DNA of 64,000 nucleotides, from the NCBI RefSeq assembly GCF_046127645.1, contig NZ_CP175919.1; one strand, written 5' to 3'. Origin of the DNA: Clostridium_F caseinilyticum. GTDB taxonomy: Bacteria > Bacillota > Clostridia > Clostridiales > Clostridiaceae. The notes beneath the pieces were generated by a model. That model was not told the DNA's origin, searched no databases, and saw only the letters and a list, made by a program, of their open reading frames with translations. Made by a program: the position numbers and the translations under genes. Positions 17,321-26,262 of this stretch are shown in pieces; the stretch's first letter is position 1, and every line of letters begins with the position of its first letter.

Positions 17321-18631
17321 TTATTCCTGTGGAAGTCTTCTTGTTAATGTGTAATCAATAGTTCTAAATATATGATCAGTATGATGATATACTGGAACTT
17401 TAGCTTTTGGAGCTATTTGCATAACTGTGTTTGAACAATCACTACAGTTTGATATTAATATTCTTTCTGCTCCATCTTTTTTTAACTGCATAACTGCAGC
17501 CGCTTGGCCTGGTCATTCACCAGGTGTTTTACATTTTCCTGGTCCATTTCCTTTACCTTTTGGATATTCTATGTTTTTGCAGTCAACTATTCCTGCAATT
17601 TTTGCATTCATCTTAGTTGCTACATCTTTTAATCTTTCTTCATTAGCTCCACAGGCACATACTAGTAGTCCTAATGGTCCATAGTATTCTGGTAGTGATA
17701 TTGTAACTATAGCTCCACCTGATATTTTAGTAACTGTATCTTTTTCTATGTCTCCAGCTTTTCCAGTGTATGGTCCACCTATTACTAGTTCTCCATATTC
17801 ACCATCTATTCCACCAGATTTTTCTATTAAATCTTTTACTGGTGTTCCAACTGGTACTTGTAAGAATACATTTGGTTTATTACCTGATTTTAATTTTCCT
17901 ATTACTGTTATATCTTTATCTATAACTGGTTTTCCTTCTTCTACAGCTCTTGTAATATTTGCTAAAGTTTCAGCATTCATTACAATGCATTTTGCTGATA
18001 TAGGAAGCTCTGTTACATCTAGCCATTTATCAAATATTGCATTGATTATAGCTCTTTCCTCACCCATTGGGTATAAGTCGGCAAGAGGTTTAACTTCTAC
18101 ATCAGTAGCTCCTTTTAAAGCTTTTTCTAATGCAGCTATAGCTTCAGGATGTTTAGCTTTTATAGCTATATATCCTTTTGTCGAATTAGTAGCCTTCATC
18201 GCATATCTAACACCATTTATTATTAGCTCAGGTGTTTCTTCTATAACTTTTATATTATGATGAAGTGCTGGTTCACATTCTACACAATTTGCTATAATAT
18301 AACCATCTTTATTATCTGCCTTTAATTTTATATGAGTTGGAAAACCTGCTCCACCAGCTCCAACTATTCCAGCTTCAAATACAGTATCTGCTAAATTACC
18401 ACATTTTTTTATTTTAACGAATTCTATTGTTTGATTTTCATCCGCTTTAATTATAATTTCTGTATCTGTAACTTTTTCTACTATACCAGAAACACTAGTA
18501 TGAATTTTAGCCCCAAGTCCATTTGGTTCTGCTATACATTCTCCTCTTTTAACCTTTTGTCCCTCTTTTACACAGGGAGCATCTGGTGCACCTACGTGCA
18601 TCCTTAGAGGAAAACTAAATAATTTTTCCAT
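17321..18631 (-). CDS. prdC: Electron-transfer protein PrdC, copy 1 (UGA read as Sec373)
   Basis: A 436-aa RnfC-like protein thought to pass electrons to proline reductase. TGA at 17513-17515 interrupts the frame, but reading through gives CKTPGE-Sec-PGQAAAVMQLKK and then NCSDCSNTVMQ, HHTDHIFRTIDYTLTRRLP, matching the Cys versions at 36073 and 38158. Other landmarks: MHVGAPDAPCVKEGQKVKRG, a biotinyl/lipoyl-like fold at the N terminus, GIVGAGGAGFPTHIKLK (nucleotide or flavin loop), ANCVECEPALHHN, and LLVCACGANEERLKD. ATG 18629-18631 has AAGGAGG at good distance; an ATG ten codons earlier lies before that site. First gene of operon 1, under a sigma-54 promoter. Confidence 0.94.
17486..17515 (-). 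promoter_or_regulatory. UGA (Sec) codon and candidate SECIS hairpin in prdC1
   Basis: TGA at 17513-17515, then 13 bases, then the hairpin CTGCA-GTTA-TGCAG (17486-17499). The same hairpin is in prdC2 and is broken in the two Cys-encoding prdC genes, as expected if it serves Sec insertion. The stem and GTTA resemble those in prdB1. Confidence 0.65.
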
Positions 18632-18672
18632 GGTATCCCTCCTTGATCTATCTACACACACTTATATTATAT

Positions 18673-18689
18673 AGCAATGTTTATGCCAA
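18673..18689 (-). promoter_or_regulatory. Sigma-54 promoter of prd operon 1
   Basis: Minus-strand TTGGCATAAACATTGCT: GG at -24 and GC at -12 with the required spacing. It lies 42 bases before the prdC1 ATG. A sigma-54 activator gene (prdR) is in the same island. Confidence 0.85.
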
Positions 18690-18816
18690 ATCTATAATTT
18701 AAATAAAAAAAGTTAAAAAAAACACAAAATAATTAGTTTTTTATACCTTTTTACAAGTTATTTTTTATAAAAAGTGCTTTTTTTCGCATAAATTCATTGT
18801 AAAACTTAAGATTTTA

Positions 18817-18863
18817 TGTCTTTTTTCTGACACTTTTTTGATATATCCGTCAATGTTTTGACA
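18817..18863. promoter_or_regulatory. Candidate PrdR-binding dyads upstream of prdC1
   Basis: Two sites fit TGTY-N8-GACA closely: TGTCTTTTTTCTGACA (18817-18832) and CGTCAATGTTTTGACA (18848-18863), 31 bases apart, i.e. about three helical turns. The second contains the perfect inverted repeat GTCAA-TGTT-TTGAC. They lie about 130-175 bases upstream of the sigma-54 promoter, a normal enhancer distance. Similar sites precede prdC2. Confidence 0.5.
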
Positions 18864-19154
18864 CTATTATTTTTTTTTATCAGTTTAAGCCCTATCTATT
18901 TGTATTTTTAATAACATTCTTCAAATCAAAGTGTAGTATTTTTTGACACACTCATGAAAACATTATCATTGCTAATGTTTCTAGAAACTTTCTATTTTAT
19001 TTTAAACTATTTTTTTTATTTTATTCTTTTTAATCACCTTTCAACAAACAGCATTACCATTTTTATATAAAATATGCTTAAAGAAACTTATTACTATATA
19101 TGAAATATATTCTACCTCCACATCTTCTCTTTGTAATTTTCTCTTATAATACAA

Positions 19155-19275
19155 ACAAATTTCTAAACTCTAGAGAGCATAAAAACTCCCTATAAAGCTT
19201 AGAAATCCTTATTCATGAATACACCTGATATTTGCTCCCATTTTTAACTAAATGGAAGCATTAAAGTGAGTACTT
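19155..19275. repeat. Folded intergenic repeat, copy c (inverted)
   Basis: TTTCTAAACTCTAGAG pairs with a segment ending in AAAGCTTAGAAA (19160-19206); a second hairpin, TGCTCCCATTT / AAATGGAAGCA, is at 19232-19260. Read on the minus strand, the order and sequence (TTTCTAAGCTTTA) follow copy b at 63416-63550, so this is a diverged inverted copy. Confidence 0.5.
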
Positions 19276-19308
19276 ATAAAATAAAATCCCTAAATACTAT
19301 AAAAAATA

Positions 19309-19358
19309 AGAAAGGTTATCTCAAAATAAAGTTAAAACTATTTTGAGATAACCTTTCT
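19309..19358. terminator. Perfect inverted repeat, 20-base arms
   Basis: Arms 19309-19328 and 19339-19358 match without mismatch around a ten-base loop; the arm core is GGTTATCTCAAAATA. It lies about 256 bases past the TauE2 stop. It may terminate that gene or be the palindromic remnant of a mobile element; there is no strong T run on the minus strand. Confidence 0.5.
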
Positions 19359-19614
19359 ATATTCTAATTATAGAATTCAGTTTCACATACATTTTTTATA
19401 CACATATTTGTAAACTTCAAATGTAGTTTTCACTCCTACTAAAGCATAGAAAATGATTATACATATGCATAAAAATTACCTTTACTCTTACTTTTAATAA
19501 AATGAAAGTATTAGATCAAATACTCATTGGATAAAAAAAACCTACATTATTATATGTATTTTCATAACTATGTTTTTTTGCTTTTATTTTTAAAGTTTAA
19601 GTTTATATACAATA

Positions 19615-20511
19615 TTAAGCTAATTCTTCTCTAGTTTCATAATTTTCTTTTTTATAATAGTAAGCTTTAAACATAGTAATAGAAGTATATATTATTACAC
19701 CTATAACCATCCAAGTTAACACCTTAATAGGAAGTTCTTTCACTATAAACGCCGCTATTAAAACTCCTACTGCTCCAAATATACTTATGGATATAGATGC
19801 CTTTTTATCATAAGCATTATTTTTTACAAACTTTGCTGAAGATATAGGCAATAAGAAAGCGCAAGATCCCATCATTATTGGAAAAGCCACCTTTGGATTC
19901 ATACCTAACACACAAACTAAAGCCATGCATGGAGCATACAATCCTATACCTACGGTCATAAGTATACCTAATATAAAATTGCCAACTATAGCTATTATTA
20001 ACTTAGAGCCATGAAGTCCTATATCATTGCCACCTGCTGGCATTAAATGTAATTGTCCTGCTAAAATTATTAAAGCTACAATCAAAAGCGATACTCCCAT
20101 ACAAAATTGCACTTTTTTCTCATCTAGCTTTGATACTATTTCAGCACCAAATAAAGATCCTATCATGGCAGCTAATATCATAGAAATTAAGGTTACAGGC
20201 TCCACTTTTATACCTGTCATAAATATAAATGCTTGTAAAATCATAGGTACAGTGCATCCTACATTCAATGTTCCTGGTATTACTTTATCTTCTGTTTGTT
20301 TAAAAAACTTAAGCATAGATGTTAAAGGAGCAAAACTTCCTATACCCAATGTATCAAAAAAATTTACTACTAATCCTATAATTCCAACAATAAAAAAATT
20401 ATTGTTTTCTAGCTCGCCTTTCTTTAATGATTTAAAATAATCCTTTAAAAAGAAAAATAAAAAGTAGCTTGTTAAAACTAATAATACTGATAATAATAAT
20501 TTTGTTATCAT
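19615..20511 (-). CDS. TauE/SafE-family membrane permease, paralogue 2
   Basis: A 298-aa membrane protein with about eight hydrophobic segments, close to the proteins at 12902 and 26263: NFFDTLGIGSFAPLTSMLKFF, PGTLNVGCTVPMILQ, AGQLHLMPAGGNDIGLHGSKLI, GIGLYAPCMALVCVLGMNPKVAFPIMMGSCAFLLP. ATG 20509-20511 is chosen because AGGGGG is seven bases upstream and the product then opens MITKLLL like its paralogues; ATG 20512-20514 is also possible. It stands alone between the chemoreceptor remnant and prdC1. Substrate unknown. Confidence 0.82.
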   Translation of the reverse strand: MITKLLLSVLLVLTSYFLFFFLKDYFKSLKKGELENNNFFIVGIIGLVVNFFDTLGIGSFAPLTSMLKFFKQTEDKVIPGTLNVGCTVPMILQAFIFMTGIKVEPVTLISMILAAMIGSLFGAEIVSKLDEKKVQFCMGVSLLIVALIILAGQLHLMPAGGNDIGLHGSKLIIAIVGNFILGILMTVGIGLYAPCMALVCVLGMNPKVAFPIMMGSCAFLLPISSAKFVKNNAYDKKASISISIFGAVGVLIAAFIVKELPIKVLTWMVIGVIIYTSITMFKAYYYKKENYETREELA

Positions 20512-20752
20512 CATTATTCCCCCTATCTTCTCCATAGTATTTTGTTCTCAAATTTTAAGTAAACCTTTTCATTGAATGTAAATTTTTTTATAAATATAGA
20601 TAGATAAAACTTTCCCCAAGGATAGTAACAACTTCTTTTTTTATCATGTTTGTACTACCCTTTTAAATGATATCTTATACCCCTTATATTATAAGATATT
20701 TATGACAAAATTACTATAGTTTTTATAGATATTTTTAATAAATTTAATAACA
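20512..20752. other. Upstream region of TauE paralogue 2
   Basis: AT-rich, with no reading frame supported by a ribosome site and no -24/-12 promoter found. It ends at the terminator of the chemoreceptor remnant. Confidence 0.4.
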
Positions 20753-20791
20753 AAAGCTTATAATCTATTATTTTGTAAGATTATAAGCTTT
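20753..20791 (-). terminator. Terminator after the chemoreceptor remnant
   Basis: Fourteen-base perfect arms AAAGCTTATAATCT / AGATTATAAGCTTT with an 11-base loop, 25 bases past the pseudogene stop. Confidence 0.7.
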
Positions 20792-20815
20792 CTACATAAA
20801 TTACTTTAAATTATC

Positions 20816-21778
20816 TTAGGATAATTTAAATTTATCTACTGTATTGTTAAGTTTTTTAACTAATTCTTCTAATGTATAAGTGGAATCTACAATTTGATGC
20901 ATAAAAGCAATTTGTTCTTCATTTGATGCAGTTACTTCTTCTGTGGATGCTGAATTTTCTTCTGTTACCGCTGCAACATTATTTATAATATCAGCTGTAT
21001 CACTCACTTTATTTTCCATTCTATTTGTAGATTCTGATACTTCTAATACAATATTATTAACCTCTTTAAATACTTTGTCTATTTCTTTAAAATCATCCCC
21101 AATTAAAGTTGCCATTTCAACTCCATGTACAACTTCTCTTGTTCCAGAATTGATTTTATCTGATATAACTTCAATTTGCTTTTGAATTCCATTAATAAGT
21201 TCTACTATCCTTTTTGAAGAATTACTTGATTGTTCTGCTAAATTTCTTACTTCATCTGCCAACTTGCACCCTCTGCCTGAGATACAGCTCCTGTAGCTAT
21301 TTCTTGCATACTTCGTGAAACTTCTTCATTTCCCTTTAATGATTCATTTGTAGATACTGATAAACTTTGGATATTACCATAACATCATTAGCAGAGCTAC
21401 TTATGTCACCTATCATTTCTTTAAGTTTTAAAACTGTATTATTTAATGCTTTTGTTACCTTAGAAATTTCATCTTATCCATGAATTTCTAATTTACTTGT
21501 AAGATTTCCTTCTGCTATTTCTTCTGTAAAATCAGATAACTTAGTTAATGGTAATGTCATTTGTTTTGCTACAAATATAATTACCATTTCAGCAATAAAT
21601 AAAATTACTAATGTTATTGAAAGCAATACTAACATTAATCTATTTAAAGGAGCAAATAATTCCTTTTCATATACAACACTTGCCACACTACATCCTAATA
21701 GAGAAACTTTATTTTAATAAACTATATCCTTTTTCACCAAATTTAAATTCTTTAACTTTTTCTTGAAATAGTGTTTTT
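20816..21778 (-). pseudogene. Methyl-accepting chemotaxis protein, decayed
   Basis: Pieces of one receptor lie in order but in different frames: a sensor-domain fragment (KVKEFKFGEKGYSLL, about 21720-21770), a membrane helix plus HAMP (MLVLLSITLVILFIAEMV, LPLTKLSDFTEEIAEGNLTSK), an in-frame stop at 21474-21476, DEISKVTKALNNTVLKLKEMIG after it, a frameshift near 21370, SMQEIATGAVSQAEGA, then a junction that skips the usual AALNAAIEAARAG block and resumes MADEVRNLAEQSSNSSKRIVEL. The signalling end to KKLNNTVDKFKLS is intact. The N terminus and start are missing. At least four lesions, so no functional receptor. It may once have sensed an amino acid used by this island. Confidence 0.85.
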
Positions 21779-21791
21779 CTTTATACACAAT

Positions 21792-21827
21792 AAAAAAAGA
21801 GAGCCTTTAAAAAGATTCTCTTTTTTA
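21792..21827 (-). terminator. Terminator after the first cyclodeaminase-like gene
   Basis: AAAAAAGAGA / TCTCTTTTTT arms around a short A-rich loop, about 35 bases past the stop at 21862, with T runs on both strands. Confidence 0.75.
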
Positions 21828-21861
21828 CAAAAATTTATTATATAAAAAAAATTTGCTAATA

Positions 21862-22947
21862 TTATTTAACTAATGCTTTAGCTATGTTTTTTATAAAGTC
21901 TTGAGCATTTGTAACTAGAGTTTTAACTTCTAGAGTACCTCTATCTGATAGTTTATTAACTGAGAACTCTTGTATATCTATAGAATATATATATACTGGT
22001 CTAACAACGCCATCTCTTACTGTGTAAGATGGTGTCATATTTCCTGAAGCTATAGTATGTAATACTGTAGATAAACATATAAGCATTGTAGATTTTCTTG
22101 TATGCTTTCTCATAGCATCTTGAGCTTCATATACATTATCGTAAACGTTAGGTAGAGTAAGTCTATCTCTTATAGTACCTGCAAGTACTACAGGAACATC
22201 TTTTTCTACGCAGGCTTTTAGTATACCATCTTTAACTTTTCCAGAAGCCATAAGCTCTTCTAAAGAACCAGCCTTTCTAGCTTCATTTATAGCTTCCATA
22301 TAATTATAGTGAGCATTATTTTCAGCTTCAAAAGTTTCTTGTCCTAAAACTGTCCCGAACATTCCTTTTTCTAAGTCATAGGTTGCAAGAGTATTTCCTG
22401 ATAAAATCGCATTAACATATCCATTTTCTACAAGGGAAGCAAAAGCTGCTCTTGATTCGTCATCTAATGCAATTGATGGTCCTAGAACCCAAGTGATTTT
22501 TCCGTTATGTTCTTTTTCATATTTCATTATTTCATATAAATCATCATAGTCTTTAGAGAAAGCTGTTTCTCTTGATCTACCGCTTCTAAATGCAAAGGTA
22601 TCTGAATTTCCGTCTTTAGCTACAAAACCACCTGCATACATATATATACCTTCACTAGCATCTTCAGTTCTTCCTACTACAACTTTATCTCCTAATTTAA
22701 GATTTCTAAATTCTACAACTTCTATGCCATCTTCTGGTGTAACAACTGCAACAGTATCCATACGGCTTTCATTAGCTATTACCCATTTTCCTTTAATTTT
22801 AAAATATTCAGGATATATTGATAAAGCGTGATAGTGTCTAGGAGCAACTCCTTCTATAACTACTTCTTCAGTTTTACAATCCGGTGCTTTAATAAGAAAG
22901 TCTTGTGTAAAATCTGGTGGCGTAAATTTTGGTAATTCGAAACTCAT
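21862..22947 (-). CDS. Ornithine cyclodeaminase-like protein (ArgZ C-domain / TIGR00300 family), paralogue A
   Basis: A 361-aa protein. It matches the archaeal and cyanobacterial family that ends ArgZ/AgrE and includes an alternative, NAD-dependent ornithine cyclodeaminase (ornithine to L-proline plus ammonia). Features: an N-terminal VAPRHYHALSIYPEYFKIKG then SRMDTVAVV, a central WVLGPSIALDDESRAAFASL, ILSGNTLATYDLEKGMFGTVLG, HYNYMEAINEARKAGSLEEL, and VVLAGTIRDRLTLPNV. Paralogue B has GNAMATHDLE and AGSIRDDGPLP, nearer the family norm, so this copy looks the more diverged. It is 69 bases downstream of B, in one operon. Ornithine cyclisation fits the proline-reductase setting; activity itself is inference. 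Confidence 0.78.
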   Translation of the reverse strand: MSFELPKFTPPDFTQDFLIKAPDCKTEEVVIEGVAPRHYHALSIYPEYFKIKGKWVIANESRMDTVAVVTPEDGIEVVEFRNLKLGDKVVVGRTEDASEGIYMYAGGFVAKDGNSDTFAFRSGRSRETAFSKDYDDLYEIMKYEKEHNGKITWVLGPSIALDDESRAAFASLVENGYVNAILSGNTLATYDLEKGMFGTVLGQETFEAENNAHYNYMEAINEARKAGSLEELMASGKVKDGILKACVEKDVPVVLAGTIRDRLTLPNVYDNVYEAQDAMRKHTRKSTMLICLSTVLHTIASGNMTPSYTVRDGVVRPVYIYSIDIQEFSVNKLSDRGTLEVKTLVTNAQDFIKNIAKALVK

Positions 22948-23016
22948 TTAAATCTCCTCCTAATAATATATTAATGTATCTTAGTAAATTTCAAAATTAA
23001 GTGTGTAAAATATATA

Positions 23017-24090
23017 TTAAAGAACGTTCTTTTGAACATTAACTACAAAGTCTTGAACGTTAGTAACTATTGTTTTAACTCCTACATGTTCTCTAGCTGC
23101 TGCTACTTGGTTAACTGCATATTCAGCAATATCTATAGAATAAACATATACTGGTTTAACATTTCCATCTACAACTTTATAAGATGAAGCTAAATTTGCA
23201 GTTGCTACGGAATGAAGAACTGTAGCAAGACAAATTATAACAGTTGCCTTTTGAGCTTGTTCTTTCATAGCATCAAGTCCACAAGTTACATTATGATAAA
23301 CTGGAGGAAGTGGACCGTCATCTCTTATTGATCCTGCAAGAACTATTGGAATATTATGTTCTACGCAAGCTTTTATAAATCCATCTTTAACATTTCCTTC
23401 AGCAAGTAAAGCTTCTATAGAGCCAGCTCTTCTAGCTTCATTTATAAGATCTAAGTGATTATAGTGACCCATTGGTACTGATTCTTGAGTATATATGTTT
23501 TGTCCTAAAGCAGTACCTAAAAGTCCACCCTCTAAATCATGAGTAGCCATAGCGTTACCAGCCATAAGAGCGTTTACAAATCCTTTTTCTGCAAGTTCTG
23601 ATAAAGCCACTCTAGTATCATGGTCAAATACAACAGCAGGTCCTAAAACCCAAACTATATGTCCATTATTTTCTTTTTCATATTTTAATATTTCATATAA
23701 CTCCTTATAGTCTTTTGAAAAAGAAGATTCAACAGATCTTCCCAATCCAACCTTTGGTATATTATCAAATCCTTCATTATGCTTATATATACCTTCGCTT
23801 CCATCTATGGATTTTCCTAATATAACTTTATCTCCAACTTTAAGACTTCTAAATTCTACAACTTCTACAGTATTATCATCTTTAACTATTGCAGCACAAT
23901 CTAAAGATGTTTGAACTGGTAAAACCCATTCTCCTTTAACCTTAAAATATTCTGGTAATACAGAAGTTATATGAAATCCTGAAGGAGCTACTCCATCTTT
24001 TTCTACTTCGCCTATTTTAACATCTGGTGATTTAACAAGAAAATCTTGTGTAAAATCTGGTGGTGTAAATTTTGGTAATTGAAAACTCAT
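23017..24090 (-). CDS. Ornithine cyclodeaminase-like protein (ArgZ C-domain / TIGR00300 family), paralogue B
   Basis: A 357-aa protein, about half identical by eye to paralogue A and sharing the start MSFQLPKFTPPDFTQDFLVK. Conserved family blocks are VAPSGFHITSVLPEYFKVKGEW, WVLGPAVVFDHDTRVALSEL, LMAGNAMATHDLEGGLLGTALG, HYNHLDLINEARRAGSIEAL, IPIVLAGSIRDDGPLPPV and VKPVYVYSIDIAEYAVNQV. It should bind NAD and an ornithine-type amino acid, giving proline for the reductase. The arginine dihydrolase domain fused in cyanobacterial ArgZ is absent. The ATG has AAGGAGG upstream. First gene of a two-gene unit, divergent from the permease gene. Confidence 0.8.
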   Translation of the reverse strand: MSFQLPKFTPPDFTQDFLVKSPDVKIGEVEKDGVAPSGFHITSVLPEYFKVKGEWVLPVQTSLDCAAIVKDDNTVEVVEFRSLKVGDKVILGKSIDGSEGIYKHNEGFDNIPKVGLGRSVESSFSKDYKELYEILKYEKENNGHIVWVLGPAVVFDHDTRVALSELAEKGFVNALMAGNAMATHDLEGGLLGTALGQNIYTQESVPMGHYNHLDLINEARRAGSIEALLAEGNVKDGFIKACVEHNIPIVLAGSIRDDGPLPPVYHNVTCGLDAMKEQAQKATVIICLATVLHSVATANLASSYKVVDGNVKPVYVYSIDIAEYAVNQVAAAREHVGVKTIVTNVQDFVVNVQKNVL

Positions 24091-24652
24091 TTTAAATTTC
24101 CTCCTTATGTAATGTATTTTAAAATTTATTGGGGTTAAATAATTGTATATTAAAATATAATATTATCAAATTTATTAACTAGGTTATAAATAGATATTTT
24201 TTTTAATTTGTATTTTTTGATCAAATCTCAAAACAATTGCAATAAGATGTCAAATGATATAAAAAACTTAATTTTTAACTTCAGTAAAATTTGTTTTTAT
24301 TTTCACTTGTTTTTTGATATTTTTTTCAAATAAACCTGTATTTTTTTATTTTTTTAACAATGTTATAGATTTTTCTTTATTAAAAACACCATATTTCATG
24401 ACATATTTATTAGTATAATAAATAAAATTATAGAATTCAAGCGTAATAATAACTAATTTATTATAATAGCTTGTTTGTGTAATCCTTTTCTGTAGAATAA
24501 AATACTTTTTCATAGTTTTACTTAACTTTGTTTAACTTTGTAGATTTTGTTAAAAAAATGTCTTGATTTTGTCATAAAAATAACATAACATTAAAGAGTA
24601 TTTAACAATTTAACAATATTATTAACAATTTTATAATAGGGGTGATTATTAA
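24091..24652. other. 562-base divergent control region
   Basis: No gene is seen between the cyclodeaminase pair (minus) and the permease (plus). It holds short direct repeats: TTAACTTTG twice at about 24522-24540 and TTAACAAT three times between 24601 and 24630, directly before TATAAT and the permease ribosome site. No sigma-54 promoter was found on either strand. Confidence 0.45.
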
Positions 24653-26077
24653 ATGAAAAAGTCCTTAACATTCAAAGACATGGTTTTAATGACTATGACA
24701 GCTATTTTAGGATTAAGATGGGTAGCTGTTTCTGCTAAGTATGGCGCCTCTTGTGCAGTACTATGGGGAATAGCAGCATTACTATTCTTTATCCCTAGCG
24801 CATTAGTAGCTGCAGAATTAGGAGGTAAATACCCAGAACAAGGTGGCTTAAGTGTATGGGTTACAAAAGCCTATGGCGAAAAAATGGGTTTTTTAGTATC
24901 TTGGCTTAACTGGGTTAGTAAACTATTCTTTTATCCTGGATTTGTAACATATGCAGCAGTTACATTTGCATACGTTATAGACCCAAGTCTTGCAAACAAT
25001 AAACTTTATAATTTATTTATGGTTTTAGGAATTTTTTGGTTTATAACTATATGGAGTTTTAGAGGTACTGGAAACAGTAAAATATTTGCAGTTATTGGTG
25101 GACTTGTTGGTAGTGTACTTCCTGCTTTATTAATTATAATATTAGGTTATGCATCTGCTTTCGTTCTTAAAAGACCACTTGCAACAACTTATACCCTTCA
25201 AGGCATGATACCAGACTTCACTAATATAGCTAATTTAGCATTATTATCTTCTGTAATGTTCGGATTAACAGGCGCAGAAGTAACCGCAGCCTTTGCTGGA
25301 GAAGTTAAAGATGCAAAAAAAACAATTCCAAAAGCAATTATATTCTGTGCTATTTTTATAACTATTTTATATATACTATGTTCATCTGCCATTACTTTTG
25401 TAGTATCACCAGAAAAAATTGGAGCTGCAAACGGACTTATAGAAGCATTTAGATTAATAACAGAACAGTTTGGTATCGGAAAATGGTTCTTAACTTTAAT
25501 GGCAGTACTTATGACTATAGAAGCTTTAGGTGGTGTTAGCTTATATATAATGTCTCCTATAACTATGTTGTTTGAAACTAGTAAAAATGGCGTTTTACCA
25601 TCCTTCTTAACAAAAACAAATAAAAATGGTGTACCAATTAATGCATTATTGGTACAAGGTATCGGCATTTCAATAGTAATAATAATTACAACTCTTTTAC
25701 CAACAGTTAATGCTATATATTCAATACTAATAATAATGACAGCTATAACAGGATTAATTCCTTACTTATTAATGTTTGCATCTTATATTAGATTAAAGAA
25801 AATGGAAAAACTACAATCCAAAGGAGAATCCACAGAGGAATTTTATGAAATATCAAAGTCAAAGCAATTTTCAACCTTTGTATCTGTTGTAGGGTTAATA
25901 AGCGTAGTATTTGGAATCGCAACTTCATTCTTCCCACCATCAGATTATACAACCCCAAAACAAATTGCATTCTTTGAACTATTAAGTATAGGTGGACCAA
26001 TTCTTCTTAGCTTAATTGGTTGGAGAATGTTTAGCAAATATGAACAAAGAAATAATAAAAACAAAGTTAAAATTTAA
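24653..26077 (+). CDS. APC-family amino-acid permease
   Basis: A 474-aa membrane transporter with about 12 hydrophobic segments, of the APC (GadC/YjeM-like) amino-acid permease or antiporter type. The N terminus has TFKDMVLMTMTAILGLRW, then AALLFFIPSALVAAELGGKYPEQGG and FGLTGAEVTAAFAGEVKDAKKTIPKA, which match the family consensus for helices 1, 2 and 6-7. The ATG follows AGGGGTG. It is the only plus-strand gene in the island and is divergent from the cyclodeaminase pair. Likely cargo by context is ornithine, arginine or proline, possibly in exchange for a fermentation product; the sequence alone does not decide. Confidence 0.85.
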   Translation: MKKSLTFKDMVLMTMTAILGLRWVAVSAKYGASCAVLWGIAALLFFIPSALVAAELGGKYPEQGGLSVWVTKAYGEKMGFLVSWLNWVSKLFFYPGFVTYAAVTFAYVIDPSLANNKLYNLFMVLGIFWFITIWSFRGTGNSKIFAVIGGLVGSVLPALLIIILGYASAFVLKRPLATTYTLQGMIPDFTNIANLALLSSVMFGLTGAEVTAAFAGEVKDAKKTIPKAIIFCAIFITILYILCSSAITFVVSPEKIGAANGLIEAFRLITEQFGIGKWFLTLMAVLMTIEALGGVSLYIMSPITMLFETSKNGVLPSFLTKTNKNGVPINALLVQGIGISIVIIITTLLPTVNAIYSILIIMTAITGLIPYLLMFASYIRLKKMEKLQSKGESTEEFYEISKSKQFSTFVSVVGLISVVFGIATSFFPPSDYTTPKQIAFFELLSIGGPILLSLIGWRMFSKYEQRNNKNKVKI

Positions 26078-26129
26078 TCTATGATAATTTTTTATTAAAA
26101 TAAATAAAAGATATAAATACTTTAATAAA

Positions 26130-26233
26130 TAAGGAGCTGTCCCACTAAGAATAAATTCTACAATATATTGTGTTAACTTTAAATTTGCAAAACAATATAT
26201 TGTATGTAATTTTTTTAATGAGACAGCCCCTTA
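26130..26233. repeat. MITE-like palindrome / bidirectional terminator
   Basis: Between the convergent permease and TauE3 genes. The outer arms TAAGGAGCTGTC and GACAGCCCCTTA pair with one mismatch; an inner pair repeats ACAATATATTGT on both sides of an A/T loop. Total 104 bases. GGCTGTC ends are typical of small terminator-like mobile repeats in Firmicutes. No clear target duplication is visible. Confidence 0.5.
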
Positions 26234-26262
26234 AATTTTATTACTCTATACTAAATGACTAT

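Larger units (their letters stand above)
18690..19614. other. 925-base intergenic region upstream of prdC1
   Basis: No gene is seen. From left to right it holds candidate activator dyads (18817-18863), a GTGT-N11-ACAC dyad at 18931-18949, a folded repeat (19155-19275) and a perfect 20-base-arm hairpin (19309-19358) that probably ends the TauE2 transcript. The rest is AT-rich with many T runs. Confidence 0.6.

Noticed and set aside
16554..17354. 266-aa plus-strand frame opposite prdA1
   Set aside because: Ser/Phe-rich antisense shadow. A similar shadow opposite prdA2 follows from the same coding sequence.
17513..18661. prdC1 ending at TGA (382 aa) as a truncated gene
   Set aside because: Reading through gives the full conserved C terminus, and Cys-form paralogues show the missing residue is Cys/Sec.
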